Below are positions 1 to 7,836 of a stretch of 25,770 nt of DNA, in pieces. The position numbers and the translations under genes were made by a program. The DNA lies in NCBI GenBank assembly GCA_938020565.1, contig CALIHP010000080.1, positions 1 through 25,770 on the forward strand, given 5' to 3'. This DNA comes from an uncultured Anaerolineaceae bacterium. Its GTDB lineage: Bacteria; Chloroflexota; Anaerolineae; Anaerolineales; Anaerolineaceae. How positions within the stretch are numbered: position 1 is the first letter of the stretch; each line of letters starts with the position of its first letter. The notes below the pieces were generated by a model that saw only the letters and a program-made list of their open reading frames with translations, searched no databases and was not told where the DNA came from.

Positions 1-4
1 AAGC

Positions 5-46
5 CGGGGCGGGTTCAGTTTACCAAAACCCGCCCCGACGTTTTTT
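5..46. terminator. Strong hairpin terminator downstream of gnd
   Basis: An 11-bp perfect inverted repeat (5-15 with 27-37) is followed on the plus strand by ACG and six T residues at 41-46. In that orientation it is a good intrinsic terminator for a plus-strand gene entering from the left. It also lies 37 nt past the gnd stop, so it may end the minus-strand operon as well. The U-tract for that direction would lie beyond the window edge and only CTT is visible, so bidirectional use is inferred. Confidence 0.7.
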
Positions 47-73
47 CCTCTCCGGCTTCCTCCGCCGGTTCAA

Positions 74-1537
74 TCAGACAACGTACGTCGACGCGGACGT
101 CGTCCCGCCCTCGCCGGTCCAGTTCGTATGGAAAAATTCGCCGCGCGGACGGTCGATCCGTTCGTACGAATGCGCGCCGAAATAATCGCGCTGCGCCTGG
201 ATCAGGTTCGCCGGGAGCCCGGCGCAGCGGTACCCGTCGTAATATGACAGCGCCGCCGACATCGCCGGCGCAGGGATCCCGTTCATGACCGCCGCCGCGA
301 CCGCCCGCCGCCAGCCGGACTGCGCCTTTTCGAGCGCAGCCCTGAAATAATCGTCCAGCATCAGGTTCCGCAGCCCCGGCCGCGCGTCAAACGCGCGCTT
401 GATATCCGCTAAGAAAACCGATCGAATAATGCAGCCGCCCCGCCACATCAGCGCGATATCGCCGAATTTCAGGTCCCAGCCGTACCTCTCGGCGGCGGCG
501 CGCATCAGCGCGTACCCCTGCGCGTACGAAACGATCTTGGACGCGAAAAGCGCGCTCCGTAAATCCTCGATCATCGCGGCTCGATCGCCGTCGAAACCGG
601 CCGCCGGGCCCGCCAGAGCGGCGGACGCGGCGACCCGTTCCTCTTTAACCGCGCTCAGGCAGCGGGCGAAAACCGCCTCGGTAATCAGCGTCAGCGAAAT
701 TCCTTCGTCCAGCGCCGAAATCGCCGTCCATTTTCCCGTGCCCTTCTGACCCGCGGCGTCGAGGATAACGTCGATTACCTCTTCGCCCGCTTCGTTCTGA
801 TAACCGAGAATCTTACTCGTAATCTCGATCAGGTAGCTATCCAGCTCCGTCCGGTTCCAATCCGCAAAAACCTCGGCCATTTCGCCGTTCGTCATCTTCA
901 GCACGTCGCGCATGACCTGATACACCTCTGAAATCAGCTCCATATCGCCGTACTCGATCCCATTGTGGACCATTTTGACGAAATGCCCCGCGCCCCCGCT
1001 CCCGACCCAGTCGCAGCACGGCGCGCCATTCTCAACCCTGGCGCAGATCCCCTGAAAAATCGGTTTCACGAACGGCCAGGCCGCCGGCGACCCGCCGGGC
1101 ATCATCGATGGGCCATGCAGCGCGCCCTCCTCGCCGCCCGAGACGCCCGTTCCAACGTAAAGAAGACCCTTCGATTCGACGTACTTCGTCCGCCGTTCGG
1201 TATCCGGGAAATGCGCGTTGCCCCCGTCGATCAGGATATCCCCAGGCTCGAGAAGCGGAATCAGCTTTTCAATGAAATCGTCGACCGCCGCCCCAGCCTT
1301 GACCATCATCATGACCCGCCGCGGCCGTTCCAGCTGATAAACCAGTTCCTCCAGCGAATACGCGCCCCGGATCTGTTTCCCTTTGGCGCGGCCTTCGATA
1401 AATTTTGTAACCTTCTCCGTCGTCCGGTTATAAACCGAAACAGTAAAGCCCTTGCTCTCCATGTTGATCACGAGGTTCTCCCCCATGACCGCCAGCCCAA
1501 TTAAACCGATATCCGACTTTTTCATCATTGCCGTCAT
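74..1537 (-). CDS. gnd: 6-phosphogluconate dehydrogenase (decarboxylating)
   Basis: Cytosolic enzyme of the oxidative pentose phosphate pathway that oxidises and decarboxylates 6-phosphogluconate to ribulose 5-phosphate, normally with NADP. At 487 aa it has the usual length. The N-terminal Rossmann motif GLIGLAVMGENL, the substrate-binding GVSGGEEGALHGPSMMPGG, the catalytic-helix HFVKMVHNGIEYGD with its active-site lysine, and the C-terminal NLIQAQRDYFGAHSYERID are all present, so it should be active. AAGGG lies just before the first ATG; the nearby ATGs at codons 4 and 5 are alternative starts. It follows kdgK by 34 nt and is the last gene of the uronate cluster. If gluconate is made there (see the LarA homologue), Gnd would be the exit of the route. 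Confidence 0.97.
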   Translation of the reverse strand: MTAMMKKSDIGLIGLAVMGENLVINMESKGFTVSVYNRTTEKVTKFIEGRAKGKQIRGAYSLEELVYQLERPRRVMMMVKAGAAVDDFIEKLIPLLEPGDILIDGGNAHFPDTERRTKYVESKGLLYVGTGVSGGEEGALHGPSMMPGGSPAAWPFVKPIFQGICARVENGAPCCDWVGSGGAGHFVKMVHNGIEYGDMELISEVYQVMRDVLKMTNGEMAEVFADWNRTELDSYLIEITSKILGYQNEAGEEVIDVILDAAGQKGTGKWTAISALDEGISLTLITEAVFARCLSAVKEERVAASAALAGPAAGFDGDRAAMIEDLRSALFASKIVSYAQGYALMRAAAERYGWDLKFGDIALMWRGGCIIRSVFLADIKRAFDARPGLRNLMLDDYFRAALEKAQSGWRRAVAAAVMNGIPAPAMSAALSYYDGYRCAGLPANLIQAQRDYFGAHSYERIDRPRGEFFHTNWTGEGGTTSASTYVV

Positions 1538-1571
1538 TTTCCCTTCTTTTATTTACGCCTTTCGGTCGCCT

Positions 1572-2648
1572 TTATCGCCTGACGCGCGCGTTTCCCTGAT
1601 AAATCGCCCAAACCTGATCCTCGTCGAGCGGCTGCGCATAATCGGTCAGGCAGCTCGTCGCCATCGCCCCGGTCGCCCAACCGAACTGGACCCATTTTTC
1701 CGGCTCCCAGCCCTGAAGAACGCCGTATAGCAGCCCGCCGACGAATCCGTCGCCGCCGCCGATTCGATCCAGGACCGGAATCAGCCGCGGTTCAACCGTA
1801 AACCAGTCGTCCTCGACATGCAGCAGCGCGCCCCAGAGATGCTCGTTCGCGCTGACGACCTCGCGCAGCGTATTCGCGAAAACCCGCGCCCGCGGATAGG
1901 CGGCGCGGACCCGCGTGATCATCTCTTTAAACCCCTCGATCTTGTCGCCGATTTCTTTTCCGCCCGCTTCCGGTCCCTGAATCCCCAGCGCCAACTGGAA
2001 ATCCTCTTCGTTCCCGATCAGGATATCGGCGAGCGACGCGATTTCCTGAAACACGGCGCGGAGCTCCTCGGATCGCCCCTCCCAGAACGAGGCTCGATAA
2101 TTCAAGTCAAACGAAATCAGCGTCCCGTTCGCCGCCGCACAGCGCGCAGCCGCCAGACAGAATTGACCCGTTTCCGGCGACAGTGCCGCGATCAGCCCTG
2201 ACAGATGCACAATCGCAGCGCCCTCTCTTTCGAAGATCCGCTCCGTATCAAAATCGCGGATATCCAGCGTCCGCCCGACTTCGCCGGCACGGTCGTTCAG
2301 GACCCGCGGCCCGCGCAGTCCGTAACCGCTGTCAGCGATATTAAACTGGTGCCGGTAGCCCCAGGGACCGCCCGGATCAACCTCCGGTCCCTCGTATGAA
2401 AGATTGCGCCGCCGAAGCTCTCCTTTGATGAATTCGGCGATCGGGCTGTCCTTCACGAACGCCGTCAGCAGCTTCACGTTCTCGCCCAATGAGGCGGCGA
2501 TATTCCCAACATTCGATTCCGCGCTCGTCGAATGCATCATGTACAGATTCGACGTATGCACCGGCTGGCGGTCGAGCGGAGTCAGGCGAATGCCCATGCT
2601 CGTCGGAATCACCAAACCATACTTATATTTTTCACGCAGCTGTATCAT
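1572..2648 (-). CDS. kdgK: PfkB-family sugar kinase, probable 2-keto-3-deoxygluconate kinase
   Basis: Ribokinase/PfkB-family kinase of 358 aa, expected to make KDPG from 2-keto-3-deoxygluconate and ATP. The C-terminal signature DRIGGGDGFVGGLL is the family's anion-hole and catalytic-Asp motif. The internal FDLNYRASFW and ILIGNEEDF segments are typical of KdgK-like members. The start is taken at the ATG at 2648, which has GAGG 7 nt upstream; the open frame extends 21 codons further but without a ribosome-binding site. The neighbours (uxaC, SDR, gnd) support a sugar-acid substrate. Within PfkB, a related aldonate such as gluconate cannot be excluded from sequence alone. A promoter of its own is visible at 2679-2706. 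Confidence 0.85.
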   Translation of the reverse strand: MIQLREKYKYGLVIPTSMGIRLTPLDRQPVHTSNLYMMHSTSAESNVGNIAASLGENVKLLTAFVKDSPIAEFIKGELRRRNLSYEGPEVDPGGPWGYRHQFNIADSGYGLRGPRVLNDRAGEVGRTLDIRDFDTERIFEREGAAIVHLSGLIAALSPETGQFCLAAARCAAANGTLISFDLNYRASFWEGRSEELRAVFQEIASLADILIGNEEDFQLALGIQGPEAGGKEIGDKIEGFKEMITRVRAAYPRARVFANTLREVVSANEHLWGALLHVEDDWFTVEPRLIPVLDRIGGGDGFVGGLLYGVLQGWEPEKWVQFGWATGAMATSCLTDYAQPLDEDQVWAIYQGNARVRR

Positions 2649-2678
2649 GGAATAACCTCGTATCATAAAAGAATCGTA

Positions 2679-2706
2679 TTTATATCCCCCTCGCCAGGGC
2701 GTCCAA
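2679..2706 (-). promoter_or_regulatory. Candidate promoter of kdgK-gnd
   Basis: On the minus strand, TTGGAC (2706-2701) is separated by 16 nt from TATAAA (2684-2679), about 30 nt before the kdgK start. It lies in the 75-nt gap after the kinase cassette, so kdgK-gnd can probably be transcribed separately from the upstream genes. Identified by consensus only. Confidence 0.5.
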
Positions 2707-2723
2707 AGCAATAGAAGTTCAAG

Positions 2724-3656
2724 CTACCTTGCTTCGCTGTCGTCGTTCTGTCCTCCCGGAGCCGCATTTTCCCGGCTCCTCAAGCGCTTGAGAGAAAAAT
2801 CGAGAATCCGGGCCTTCCTTTCCGCCAGGATCGTCTTATAAAAACGCTTTTGTAAATCGCTGATAAACGGCGTCTGGTCAATAATTTCGCTGATCCCGAC
2901 CATGTCGATTCGCGGGTGAATACGCTTCAGCGCCTCATTGCAGCCGTCATATTGCAGCGAGGAGATAAAGTCGAAATAACGGATTTTCTTCCCATTCAAA
3001 CGAATAGCCGATACCGGCATGTCGTAAATGCGCTTGTTGAGCTGCGCCTGAACCGTGAGAACTTCCGTCATGATCGTCTCATCAGCCTGCGGATTCAGGC
3101 AGCTTCCGCAGTCAAAAACCGGAGCGAGCGTCATCTCGTCAATCCGGACATCATACAGAAATCCCCAATTTCCGTTATGGCGATCCCAATTTCCGATCAG
3201 GGCGTCGACGATAAACATATCCCAGAACCGCTCCATCAGGCTAACCTGCTCGATTAATTGCTGTTCCTCAATCGTTTGCAAAATGTCGGGAAGCTCCGTT
3301 CCGTATCCCTGCCGCGCCGAATCGATCATCCGGTTTTTCAGGGACGCAAAATCCTGAAGCGTTACGCCTGGCTCCGTAAAGTCCTTGCAGGCTACGACGA
3401 TCTTTTCCTCGCCTCTAACGACGTACGTTCCGAGAATCGTTTTCTGTACGGGAACGCCGATACGATCATAGATTTGGCAGCCAAGATATTCCGAAAAGCA
3501 ACTGTTTGTATAGCTCATGTCCCTGTTTTGCTTAGCGTTGGCGGGGAATTTCAGCATGTACAATTCGCCCATGTAAATGACGGAAATCTTGTTGCCGTTC
3601 GCGCCGGCATAGGTCTTTTTCCTCTGCTCCAGGTTCGTAAAATCAACGTGTGTCAT
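2724..3656 (-). CDS. HipA/CtkA-like serine/threonine kinase
   Basis: 310-aa protein with a HipA/CtkA-type kinase fold. Visible are a beta-strand lysine in GELYMLKFPAN (K36), the catalytic loop GNWDRHNGNWGFL (D158, N161) and the metal-binding Asp in LAPVFDCGSCL (D182), so it should bind ATP and phosphorylate. HipA members phosphorylate GltX and arrest growth; the CtkA branch phosphorylates other host or cell targets. The target here is unknown. It lacks the N-terminal HipA domain of E. coli HipA and is shorter (310 versus about 440 aa), hence closer to CtkA. It starts 3 nt after the stop of a small acidic gene, with GGAG inside that gene's end, so the two are translationally coupled. The pair sits inside a sugar-acid catabolic cluster, which is unusual. 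Confidence 0.85.
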   Translation of the reverse strand: MTHVDFTNLEQRKKTYAGANGNKISVIYMGELYMLKFPANAKQNRDMSYTNSCFSEYLGCQIYDRIGVPVQKTILGTYVVRGEEKIVVACKDFTEPGVTLQDFASLKNRMIDSARQGYGTELPDILQTIEEQQLIEQVSLMERFWDMFIVDALIGNWDRHNGNWGFLYDVRIDEMTLAPVFDCGSCLNPQADETIMTEVLTVQAQLNKRIYDMPVSAIRLNGKKIRYFDFISSLQYDGCNEALKRIHPRIDMVGISEIIDQTPFISDLQKRFYKTILAERKARILDFSLKRLRSRENAAPGGQNDDSEAR

Positions 3657-3659
3657 CAG

Positions 3660-3929
3660 CTATTCTCTCCGGAGGCCCAAATACTTCTCCCTGAGGTACC
3701 AGGCTTGTTCGGGGCTGATGATCTGCTCGACCTCCGCGACGTTAATACTGGATTGCAGGTCGCAGAAGTCGCAGTCCCAATCAAAATATTTCTCGCCTCT
3801 TGCGAGCTTCGCCTGACCTTCTTTCATCGCCTCGATCGATTCCTTCAGGAAAGACGGGAGGTCAACCTCAAAACAGGAAAGATCCACGGGGAGCCCGGTC
3901 TCGGGATCCATCGAATCGGATGGGTTCAT
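3660..3929 (-). CDS. Small acidic protein upstream of the HipA/CtkA-like kinase
   Basis: 89 aa from the ATG at 3929, chosen because GGAG lies 7 nt before it. An earlier ATG at 3956 would add nine residues but has only a distant GGGAGAAG about 16 nt upstream. The protein is acidic, has a DPETGLPVDL stretch near the start, a helical middle, a Cys-containing FDWDCDFCDLQSSINVAEVE segment, and ends with an EQAWYLREKYLGL helix. I recognise no catalytic domain. Its tight coupling to the kinase suggests an antitoxin, substrate or regulatory partner, by analogy with HipB-HipA. However, it shows no helix-turn-helix, so it is not an obvious HipB-type DNA-binding antitoxin. The function is unassigned. 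Confidence 0.75.
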   Translation of the reverse strand: MNPSDSMDPETGLPVDLSCFEVDLPSFLKESIEAMKEGQAKLARGEKYFDWDCDFCDLQSSINVAEVEQIISPEQAWYLREKYLGLRRE

Positions 3930-4053
3930 CAGCGTCTCCATTTCACAGTCCATCATACGGTCAGGCCAGAAACTTCTCCCGGCCGCCGGATCGTCATCGC
4001 TGACGACGTTCCGCTCCTGGATCCCGGGGCCGCGCCTGATCCGGCCGTACCTC

Positions 4054-4087
4054 TATACCGGTACTTCCTTATTTACACCCCGGTATA
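4054..4087 (-). repeat. 8-bp inverted repeat spanning the SDR stop codon
   Basis: TATACCGG (4054-4061) and CCGGTATA (4080-4087) form a perfect 8-bp inverted repeat with an 18-nt spacer, enclosing the stop codon of the SDR gene. No U-tract follows on the minus strand, so it is not a standard terminator. It could be an mRNA-processing or stabilising hairpin, or a regulator site, between the catabolic genes and the kinase cassette. Confidence 0.5.
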
Positions 4088-4891
4088 CGAAGAGAATCCG
4101 CCGTCGATCGGAAGAACGACGCCGGTCACGAAATTCGACGCCGGCGAGATCAGGTAAAGCGTCGCTCCGAGCAGCTCCTCAAATTCGCCGAACCGGCCCA
4201 TCGGCGTATGCGAAACGATCTGCCGCCCGCGCGGGGTCAGCTCCGTCGTTCCCGGGACGTAAAGAAGGTCGCGATTCTGGTTCCCGACGAAGAACCCGGG
4301 CGCGATCGCGTTAACCCGGATCTTCGGCGAGAAATTCATCGCGATATCGACCGCCAGCCACTGGGTAAAATTATTGATCGCCGCTTTCGCCGCCGAATAC
4401 GCCGGGATCCGCGTCAGCGGCCGGAACGCATTCATGCTCGAAAGATTCAGGATCGTCCCTTCGCCGCTCTCCGCCATCGCCTTGCCGAAGACCTGGCTCG
4501 GAAGAATCGTCCCCAGCAGGTTCAAATTCAGCACCCATTGCAGCGCGTCGGCGGGCAGGTCGAAAAAATTTCGCTCTGCGTTCGTCGTCGCCGCCGGTTT
4601 ATTTCCACCCGCGCCGTTGATCAGTACGTCGACCCGGCCCCATTTTCCCAGAACGCTGGCACAGGCCGCTTCGACGTCGCTCTTTTCCAGCACGTTACAG
4701 GCAAGGGCGATCGCTTCCCCGCCATTTTCGTTAATTTCCGCGGCAACACGGTCCGCCGCCTCCTGAAACAGGTCGAGTACCGCGACCTTCGCTCCCAGCT
4801 CGCCGCACATTTTCGCCTGCCCGCCGCAGATCACGCCGCCGCCGCCCGTCACGACGACGACTTTCCCTTGAATCTCAAAGCTTGGAATCAT
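4073..4891 (-). CDS. SDR-family oxidoreductase, probable D-mannonate oxidoreductase (fructuronate reductase)
   Basis: 272-aa classical short-chain dehydrogenase. It shows a glycine-rich nucleotide-binding loop (TGGGGVICGG, residues 15-24), an NGAGG strand end near 92-96, catalytic S152, Y165 and K169 (PAYSAAK), and the APGFF segment. The expected reaction is NAD(P)H-dependent reduction of D-fructuronate to D-mannonate, judged from resemblance to the UxuB/YjmF-type SDRs and from its position next to uxaC. The frame is open for about 110 codons upstream, but that extension is the antisense of the neighbouring gene. The start at 4891 follows a weak AGAGAG site. It begins 53 nt after the LarA homologue. 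Substrate assignment rests on context. Confidence 0.82.
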   Translation of the reverse strand: MIPSFEIQGKVVVVTGGGGVICGGQAKMCGELGAKVAVLDLFQEAADRVAAEINENGGEAIALACNVLEKSDVEAACASVLGKWGRVDVLINGAGGNKPAATTNAERNFFDLPADALQWVLNLNLLGTILPSQVFGKAMAESGEGTILNLSSMNAFRPLTRIPAYSAAKAAINNFTQWLAVDIAMNFSPKIRVNAIAPGFFVGNQNRDLLYVPGTTELTPRGRQIVSHTPMGRFGEFEELLGATLYLISPASNFVTGVVLPIDGGFSSYTGV

Positions 4892-4944
4892 CCCTGTTTC
4901 TCTCTTTCCCCTGCGCTGATTCTCGCGTTCGTTTCGTCCGTCCG

Positions 4945-6258
4945 CTAAAAATCGCCCCGTTCGCTTTCGAGCCGAAAGAGCGTTTCGCCCGCGTACGGAA
5001 CGACCAGAATTCCTTCGTCCTCGCGGCCCATCAGCGATTCGACGTCGATCGTCGCCGGATCGCGGTACCCGAGCGATAACGCCGCGCAGCGTTCTTTCGG
5101 GATCGACGTCGCCAGCGTCACCCGGATCCGTTTTTTCTCGACCCCGTTTTCGACCGTCCCCAGCCCGGTTACGTGCGTCGAATGCGCGATGACCCCCCAG
5201 GGTTCGTCTTTCCAGCGCTCCCAATCCGACAGGAAATAATCACGGCAGTGATACCCGATCCGATTCAGATAAGCGTCATGCGTCAGCGACACATCCCGAA
5301 TATGATCGCCATAGATAATCAGCTCGCCGCCGTCTTCGACAACCGGCTCCAGCTTATACATACCCTTTCCAGCCGTCCAAAGCTCGTCGTACAGGAGCGG
5401 CATGCAGGCGACGACCAGCCGGTAACGCCGCGGCTTATAGACGACGTTGACCTGCTTCGAAAGCTCAACCGCCGCGCGCCAGGACGAAAACGGGGCGCCG
5501 CCGAAAAATCCGTAGACGCCCTCCTTCCGGTTCACCGTGCAAAGATACACCCTTTCCGTCGGGATCCTCTCGACCGCCCGCTCGATCAGGCGCCGCTGCG
5601 GCGTATCCGGCTTCCCGATCGTCGCGAAGCAAGTCTGCATCGCCGCCACCCAATGCGTCGCATTCGTCAGGTCCGAGCCGCTGATCCCAGGGAAGAAATA
5701 CTTCGTCCCCCCGGAATACCCCATGACCTCATGCGGAAAAACCGGACCCAGCACGATCACGCGATCGTACTCCATGACCAGCTTATTGACCTCGATCTTA
5801 ACGTCGCGATCGATCGTCCCGTGGGTCAACGGGGCCAGCTCCTCCTTCGCGATCGTCCCGATTTCGATAAACGTCTCCGGACGGTCCCACGCATGATTCA
5901 GAATGCGCATCTTCGCGTACTTCCCATGCAGCTCGTCCACCGTGACGCCGAGGCTTTTCGCGATCGCCCCGTCGCTCATTGGCTGATGCGTCCCCAGCGC
6001 GATCAGGAAGTCCAGCCGCGCCGCTTTCTCGCAGACCAGCTCATAGAAAAACTGATAAAAAATCGGCAGCGGCATCGTCCGCGTATGATCCGGAATCAGG
6101 ACCAGAATCCGCTTCCCATCGGCCGGATACGCCGCCATGATTTCGGAAAAAATCCGCCGGAGATCCTCCTCGCCAAGGAGTTCCGCCGAATCCGCCGTTC
6201 CAAATCCGAATACCTTCCCGTCGGCTCCCATGCTAAACGGCCCCTTTCCGCCGTCCAT
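4945..6258 (-). CDS. LarA-type nickel-pincer (NPN) dependent 2-hydroxyacid racemase/epimerase homologue
   Basis: 437-aa LarA/DUF2088 protein. LarA interconverts 2-hydroxyacid epimers using a covalently bound nickel-pincer nucleotide. The hallmark residues are present: D57 and R60 in IPDHTR, H91 in GTHQPMSD, H176 in FPHEVMGYSGG, the cofactor-attaching K186, and nickel-ligand H202. H176 to K186 is 10 residues and K186 to H202 is 16, exactly the spacing of H174, K184 and H200 in Lactobacillus plantarum LarA. The enzyme therefore looks active. Because it lies 14 nt after uxaC and ahead of the mannonate-type SDR, the substrate is more likely an aldonate (mannonate/gluconate) than lactate. LarB, LarC and LarE, which build the cofactor, are not in the window. 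An alternative start is the ATG at codon 10, which has AAGGGG before it. Confidence 0.88.
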   Translation of the reverse strand: MDGGKGPFSMGADGKVFGFGTADSAELLGEEDLRRIFSEIMAAYPADGKRILVLIPDHTRTMPLPIFYQFFYELVCEKAARLDFLIALGTHQPMSDGAIAKSLGVTVDELHGKYAKMRILNHAWDRPETFIEIGTIAKEELAPLTHGTIDRDVKIEVNKLVMEYDRVIVLGPVFPHEVMGYSGGTKYFFPGISGSDLTNATHWVAAMQTCFATIGKPDTPQRRLIERAVERIPTERVYLCTVNRKEGVYGFFGGAPFSSWRAAVELSKQVNVVYKPRRYRLVVACMPLLYDELWTAGKGMYKLEPVVEDGGELIIYGDHIRDVSLTHDAYLNRIGYHCRDYFLSDWERWKDEPWGVIAHSTHVTGLGTVENGVEKKRIRVTLATSIPKERCAALSLGYRDPATIDVESLMGREDEGILVVPYAGETLFRLESERGDF

Positions 6259-6272
6259 ATCTGAGCCCTGCC

Positions 6273-7697
6273 TCAGAGCCCATAAATCGCTTTCGGCTGA
6301 TCATAGCTGAGAAGCTTCGCCAACTCATGCGCATCGTCCAGATCGATAAAGCTGCGGCAAACCATTTTCGCCAGCCAGTTCGCCAGAACGCGCCGGAAAA
6401 CGTCATGCCGCGCCGGGATCGAAGGAAACGCGCGCGTATCGTCGATAAACCCACTCAGGTTATACAGCCCCGCCGTCTCAACGACCGAATCGAAAAACCG
6501 TGTCATCCCGTTCCAGCTGTCGTTGAACCACCACGGCGGACCCAACCGCAGCGCGGGATAATGACCCGCGAGCGGCGCCAGCTCACGTGAATACGTCGAC
6601 TCGTCGATTGTAAAGAGGACAAGCCTGAAATTCGGATGATTGCCGAATTCGTTCAGGAGCGGGAGGAGATGTTTCGTGAATTCGGTTTCGACCGGAATGT
6701 CGCAGCCCTTATCCACGCCAAATCGATCGTAAATAAACTGATTATGGTTGCGAAGGACGCCCGGATGAAGCTGCATGACAAACCCATCCTCGCAGCTCAT
6801 CGCCGCGAACTCGCAGAGCATATGCGCCGTGAAATCGCGTTCCTTCGAAACGTTGACGTCGCCCGACAGCGCTCGGCGGAAGATCTTATCCATCTCCGCC
6901 TTCGGGAGCCGGTCCGTATCGGTCGCGAAAACGCCATGATCAGCGGAAACCGCCCCCATCGATTTAAAAAACGCGCGCCGCTTCCGCAGCGCCTCGATAT
7001 AGCCGTCGAACGAACGGATCTTAACACCGGAAGCCTCGGATAAACGGGCGATCTCCGAAGGAAAGTCCGGCGAACGAAGCGCAACCATACTGTCCGGACG
7101 AAACGTCGGCCGGACCCGCGTCGCCCAGCCGCTCCGGCGAATCTCGTCATGAGCCGATAACGAATCAGCCGCGCCGTCCGTCGTACAAAGCGTCTCGATA
7201 TTCAGCCGATCCATCAGCGCGCGCGGGCGAAATTCAGGCGAAGTCAGCTTCTCCGACAGCTCGTCATAAAGCCGGTCCGCGTTGTCCGCGTCAGGGATTT
7301 CGTCAATCCCGAAAACGACCTTAAATTCATAGCTGAGCCAATTGAACGACGCCGTCCCGCGCAGCAGGTAAAAATTTTCGCAGAACCGTCGCCAGACGAC
7401 GCGGTGATCCGATTCGCTCCGACCCGGAACGCCGGGACGGAGCCGAATCCCGAAATCCTCGAGCTGCAAACCCTGCGAATAAAAGACCCGGAAAACGTAA
7501 TGATCCGGGATAATTAACGCCTCCGCCGGATCGCCGAAGCCTGGCCCCGAGTTGGTAAAAAGCGCCGGATCGACATGCCCATGCGGACTGACGATCGGTA
7601 AATCGCGGACGCGCGCGTAAATTTCAAGCGCATTTTTCTTTTGCGTCGGATCCGGGTCAAAAAAGCGATCCTCCGGGAAGAGCCATTTTTTACTCAT
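6273..7697 (-). CDS. uxaC: Uronate (glucuronate) isomerase
   Basis: 474-aa member of the UxaC family in the amidohydrolase superfamily, converting D-glucuronate to D-fructuronate (and galacturonate to tagaturonate). The early metal-binding HxH motif is in SPHGHVDP (H39, H41), followed by an IIPDHYVFRVFYSQG segment typical of one UxaC subgroup. The C-terminal FIDDTRAFPSIPARHDVFRRVLANWLAKMV helix region is family-like. It is the first gene of the minus-strand cluster, with a promoter candidate about 80-105 nt upstream. The full-length family size suggests an intact enzyme. Confidence 0.93.
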   Translation of the reverse strand: MSKKWLFPEDRFFDPDPTQKKNALEIYARVRDLPIVSPHGHVDPALFTNSGPGFGDPAEALIIPDHYVFRVFYSQGLQLEDFGIRLRPGVPGRSESDHRVVWRRFCENFYLLRGTASFNWLSYEFKVVFGIDEIPDADNADRLYDELSEKLTSPEFRPRALMDRLNIETLCTTDGAADSLSAHDEIRRSGWATRVRPTFRPDSMVALRSPDFPSEIARLSEASGVKIRSFDGYIEALRKRRAFFKSMGAVSADHGVFATDTDRLPKAEMDKIFRRALSGDVNVSKERDFTAHMLCEFAAMSCEDGFVMQLHPGVLRNHNQFIYDRFGVDKGCDIPVETEFTKHLLPLLNEFGNHPNFRLVLFTIDESTYSRELAPLAGHYPALRLGPPWWFNDSWNGMTRFFDSVVETAGLYNLSGFIDDTRAFPSIPARHDVFRRVLANWLAKMVCRSFIDLDDAHELAKLLSYDQPKAIYGL

Positions 7698-7775
7698 GAA
7701 ATCTCCTATGCGATACCGCTGAAACGGCGCCGGCGGCCGGTCCGCCGTGCGGCTGCGTTTTTACAGGTAAGGATT

Positions 7776-7803
7776 ATTATACGCAGAAACGCGATAAACG
7801 CAA
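7776..7803 (-). promoter_or_regulatory. Candidate promoter of the uxaC operon
   Basis: On the minus strand a perfect TATAAT (7781-7776) lies 16 nt downstream of TTGCGT (7803-7798), giving a leader of about 70 nt before uxaC. Called by consensus and position only. Confidence 0.5.
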
Positions 7804-7824
7804 AGGAAAAAACCGATTTTTACA

Positions 7825-7836
7825 GTCATGAATGAC
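7825..7836. promoter_or_regulatory. Palindrome upstream of the uxaC promoter, possible operator
   Basis: GTCAT-GA-ATGAC is a perfect 5-bp inverted repeat about 20 nt upstream of the -35 box. The size and position would suit a GntR-type or activator site, but no uronate regulator gene is present in the window and the repeat is short enough to occur by chance. Confidence 0.25.

Noticed and set aside
965..1504. Long plus-strand open frames opposite gnd, and similar ones opposite kdgK, larA, gatA and other genes
   Set aside because: They are antisense to well-conserved genes, are rich in Arg/Pro as expected from GC-rich reverse frames, and have no ribosome-binding sites or recognisable motifs.
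4892..5224. N-terminal extension of the SDR frame
   Set aside because: It overlaps the conserved 3' end of the LarA homologue out of frame and has Arg/Gly/Asp-rich, non-protein-like composition; the SDR fold starts at 4891.
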